A stretch of DNA of 64,000 nt from Rs1 sp038900335 (GTDB lineage: Bacteria > Pseudomonadota > Gammaproteobacteria > Pseudomonadales > Balneatricaceae). Location of the stretch: positions 1-64,000 of the forward strand of contig JBBMRB010000017.1 of NCBI GenBank assembly GCA_038900335.1, written 5' to 3'. The position numbers were made by a program, and so were the translations under genes. This document shows positions 62,077-64,000 of this stretch, one piece after another; positions within the stretch are counted from its first letter, which is position 1; every line of letters begins with the position of its first letter. Below the pieces are notes generated by a model that had not been told where the DNA came from, did not search any database, and saw only the letters and a program-made list of their open reading frames with translations.

Positions 62077-62132
62077 TAACGACTCCTATTAGCGCTTGCG
62101 AATAAGACAGTGCTAATTTGATATTCCCTTGA

Positions 62133-63014
62133 TTAGACATCAATAGTGGTTACCTTTTTAATAAATATGTAACCAAGCGTTTCCATTACCACAATCACGG
62201 CTAATAACCCCCAACCGATGGGAGTTGTGAATAATTTACTCATCGAATCAGGCTCTAGTGCAAACAATAAGCCGCCTAGCAACACAGGCAAACCTGTCAT
62301 CACAATACCCTGCATACGCCCCTGTGCAGTCAGTGAGTCAATTTTGCCTTCCATCGATGCTTTTTTACGCAAAGTGTCAGCCAATGTTGATAACACCTCG
62401 CCCAAATCACCACCAACTTCGCGTGAAATTCGCATAGCAGCACTAAACATCGCAAAGTCCAATAATGGAATACGCCTTTCCATGTTGCGCAACGAGGTAT
62501 CAAAATCAACACCAATACGCTGCTCTCGTACAAACAACATAAACTCTTGTGATATAGGTGCCTCTTGTTCAAGCATGACACTTTGCAATGCCATATTTAA
62601 ACTCGCACCTGAGGCTAATGCGCCACTTATCATCACTAAGACGTCAGGTAATTGTTGCTCAAATTTTTTCAGGCGCCTTTTCCGCATTTGTTTATAAAAC
62701 ATAAAAGGCAAAAAGATAAGCAAAACGAAAACCGATAGTGTCAGCACAATGTCGCCAGTGAGCATGAACGTCATTAACGGTGCCAGCACTAAGGCGACGA
62801 TATTTGCGATGAACATTTGCTGAGGATCGATAAATAGGAACATGTCCTCTAAATTGCCGGTCGCTGTCTCTTTAAAAACAGATTGATACTCGCCCATAAA
62901 GAGATTAGCACGTCGTACTAACAGCCACGCTACAATTGCCACAGCAAAAAACACTGATATAATTGATAACCAGAAAACAGAGTTGGTCGCTAAGCTCTCT
63001 ATGAAGTCCATCAT
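62133..63014 (-). CDS. tadB: Tad pilus inner-membrane protein TadB
   Basis: 293 residues of the type II secretion F family with helices near 12-32, 70-110 and 250-290. The cytoplasmic domain has LPDVLVMISGALASGASLNM, FSAAMRISREVGGDLGEVLS and the end LPVLLGGLLFALEPDSM. It is the partner of TadC. It overlaps the tadA stop by four bases (ATGA), so translation is coupled. Confidence 0.93.
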   Translation of the reverse strand: MMDFIESLATNSVFWLSIISVFFAVAIVAWLLVRRANLFMGEYQSVFKETATGNLEDMFLFIDPQQMFIANIVALVLAPLMTFMLTGDIVLTLSVFVLLIFLPFMFYKQMRKRRLKKFEQQLPDVLVMISGALASGASLNMALQSVMLEQEAPISQEFMLFVREQRIGVDFDTSLRNMERRIPLLDFAMFSAAMRISREVGGDLGEVLSTLADTLRKKASMEGKIDSLTAQGRMQGIVMTGLPVLLGGLLFALEPDSMSKLFTTPIGWGLLAVIVVMETLGYIFIKKVTTIDV

Positions 63015-64000
63015 CCAAAAATACTCATATCAACACCGACACCGCGAGAGCGCAGCAATTCATAGAATTGTGGCACTTGCCCTGTTGCCTGATACTGGCC
63101 AATAACATTGCCGTTCTCATCAAAGCCTTCTTGCTTGAACACAAAGATATCATTTAACTGCACGATATCGCCTTCCATACCCGTTATCTCAGAGATATGA
63201 GTAATTTTACGACTGCCATCAGCTAGGCGACTTTGCTGAACAATAACATGCACCGCTGAAGCGATTTGCTCTCTTATCGCTCTCGCTGGCAAGTCCATAC
63301 CCGCCATCATCACCATCACTTCTAATCGGGAGATAACATCCCTTGGTGTGTTGGCATGAACTGTCGTGAGTGAGCCATCATGACCGGTGTTCATCGCGGT
63401 CAACATATCTAAAGCTTCACCACCACGACACTCACCAACAACGATTCTATCTGGGCGCATTCGCAAACAGTTTTTCACTAAATCACGAATAGGAATCGCA
63501 CCTTTACCCTCTAAGTTAGCAGGCCTTGATTCAAGAGAGACGACATGCGGTTGGCCCAATTTAAGCTCCGCGGCATCCTCTATTGTGATGATACGCTCTG
63601 TTTCAGGGATGAAGTTTGACATAATATTAAGCAGTGTCGTTTTACCAGAGCCCGTGCCACCTGAAATAATAATATTACAGTGTTGTTCTACCGCCATTTT
63701 CAATAACTTAGCCATCGGATCATTGATAGTGCCAAAGCTCATCAAATCATCGACATTGAGTTTCTTTTTAGCGAATTTTCGGATGGTTAAAGTCGGGCCA
63801 CGCAGCGCTAAAGGCGGGATAATAGCATTAACACGAGAGCCATCAGCTAAGCGCGCATCAACCATGGGTGAGCTTTCATCTATTCGCCTGCCTAGCGGTG
63901 ATACGATACGTTCAATCGCCGACATAACAGCAGAGTCTGAGCTAAATGAAATAGCACTGCGCGTCAATTTACCTTTTTTCTCGATATAAATATCATCGTA
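63011..64000 (-). CDS. tadA: Tad/CpaF secretion ATPase, 5' end cut by the window
   Basis: At least 330 residues; the frame continues in the same phase to base 64000 (YDDIYIEKKGKLTR before the SAISF part), so the start lies outside and TTG at 63967 is not a real start. The ATPase has SGGTGSGKTTLLNIMSN (Walker A), IVVGECRGGEALDML (Walker B region), EDAAELKL and the HDGSLTTVHAN His box. It powers Tad (Flp) pilus assembly. It is the first visible gene of tadABC-DUF192-TPR-TadE. Confidence 0.95.
   Translation of the reverse strand, partial: YDDIYIEKKGKLTRSAISFSSDSAVMSAIERIVSPLGRRIDESSPMVDARLADGSRVNAIIPPLALRGPTLTIRKFAKKKLNVDDLMSFGTINDPMAKLLKMAVEQHCNIIISGGTGSGKTTLLNIMSNFIPETERIITIEDAAELKLGQPHVVSLESRPANLEGKGAIPIRDLVKNCLRMRPDRIVVGECRGGEALDMLTAMNTGHDGSLTTVHANTPRDVISRLEVMVMMAGMDLPARAIREQIASAVHVIVQQSRLADGSRKITHISEITGMEGDIVQLNDIFVFKQEGFDENGNVIGQYQATGQVPQFYELLRSRGVGVDMSIFG

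Noticed and set aside
62218..62697. Open frame of 159 codons antisense to tadB
   Set aside because: It lies entirely opposite a well conserved gene and its translation has no recognisable domain or good ribosome site.
63387..63989. Open frame of 200 codons antisense to tadA
   Set aside because: It mirrors a conserved ATPase gene; a long antisense frame is a by-product of codon bias there.

Overview
The window looks like the chromosome of an AT-rich marine gammaproteobacterium, probably near the Pseudomonadales/Cellvibrionales. This rests on recognisable gammaproteobacterial families (RNase T, TmcA, YbiT, MetR, GrxD, YqcC, DUF3549, class II DAHP synthase) and on the order rnt-motY-argG, which resembles Pseudomonas except that pyrC is missing between rnt and motY. 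Three TRAP-type substrate-binding proteins, an NhaC-type antiporter and MotY point to a Na+-using marine lifestyle. I see no insertion sequences, CRISPR arrays, integrases or phage genes.

Bases 1-16200 begin with tRNA-Thr(UGU) and hold mostly signalling and uptake genes: a periplasmic binding protein, a 1029-residue AraC-type regulator with a very long helical C-terminus, a receiver fused to a kinase-like remnant, a TAXI-type TRAP operon with a universal stress protein, a CHASE5-like histidine kinase next to a second, orphan TAXI binding protein, a J-domain-like membrane protein without HPD, a lipoprotein, and an NtrC-family protein that has lost its phosphoacceptor, its GAFTGA loop and its Walker B glutamate. 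Bases 16200-28500 carry DUF3820, tmcA, a PAS kinase with eroded ATP boxes, an RND efflux pair and a DctPQM TRAP operon.

Bases 28500-37280 are one compact minus-strand operon encoding a complete mevalonate pathway (mvaA-fni-mvaS-kinase-kinase-mvaD) with the DNA polymerase II gene polB as its last gene. Its leader holds a promoter candidate, then an intrinsic-terminator-like hairpin. A 10-codon reading frame has its Shine-Dalgarno and start inside that hairpin, and its stop overlaps the mvaA start. This is the most interesting regulatory structure I found. Bases 37378-43520 are a type I secretion system (TolC, LuxR-type regulator with a pseudo-receiver, HlyD, ABC exporter with a C39-like domain) plus a small conserved protein; no adhesin substrate is in the window.

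Bases 43600-55930 are mainly housekeeping: argG, motY, rnt, peroxiredoxin, grxD, argF, metR, DAHP synthase, yqcC, DUF3549, a PQQ-type sugar dehydrogenase and an FAD amine oxidase. Bases 56000-64000 hold an nhaC-like antiporter, the ABC-F protein YbiT, and the end of a Tad pilus locus (tadA/cpaF cut by the window edge, tadB, tadC, DUF192, a TPR lipoprotein, a TadE-like pseudopilin).

Several starts were moved from the longest open frame to a position with a better Shine-Dalgarno, signal peptide or family N-terminus; this is stated per gene. Both TRAP operons have a terminator-like hairpin between the binding-protein gene and the permease gene.
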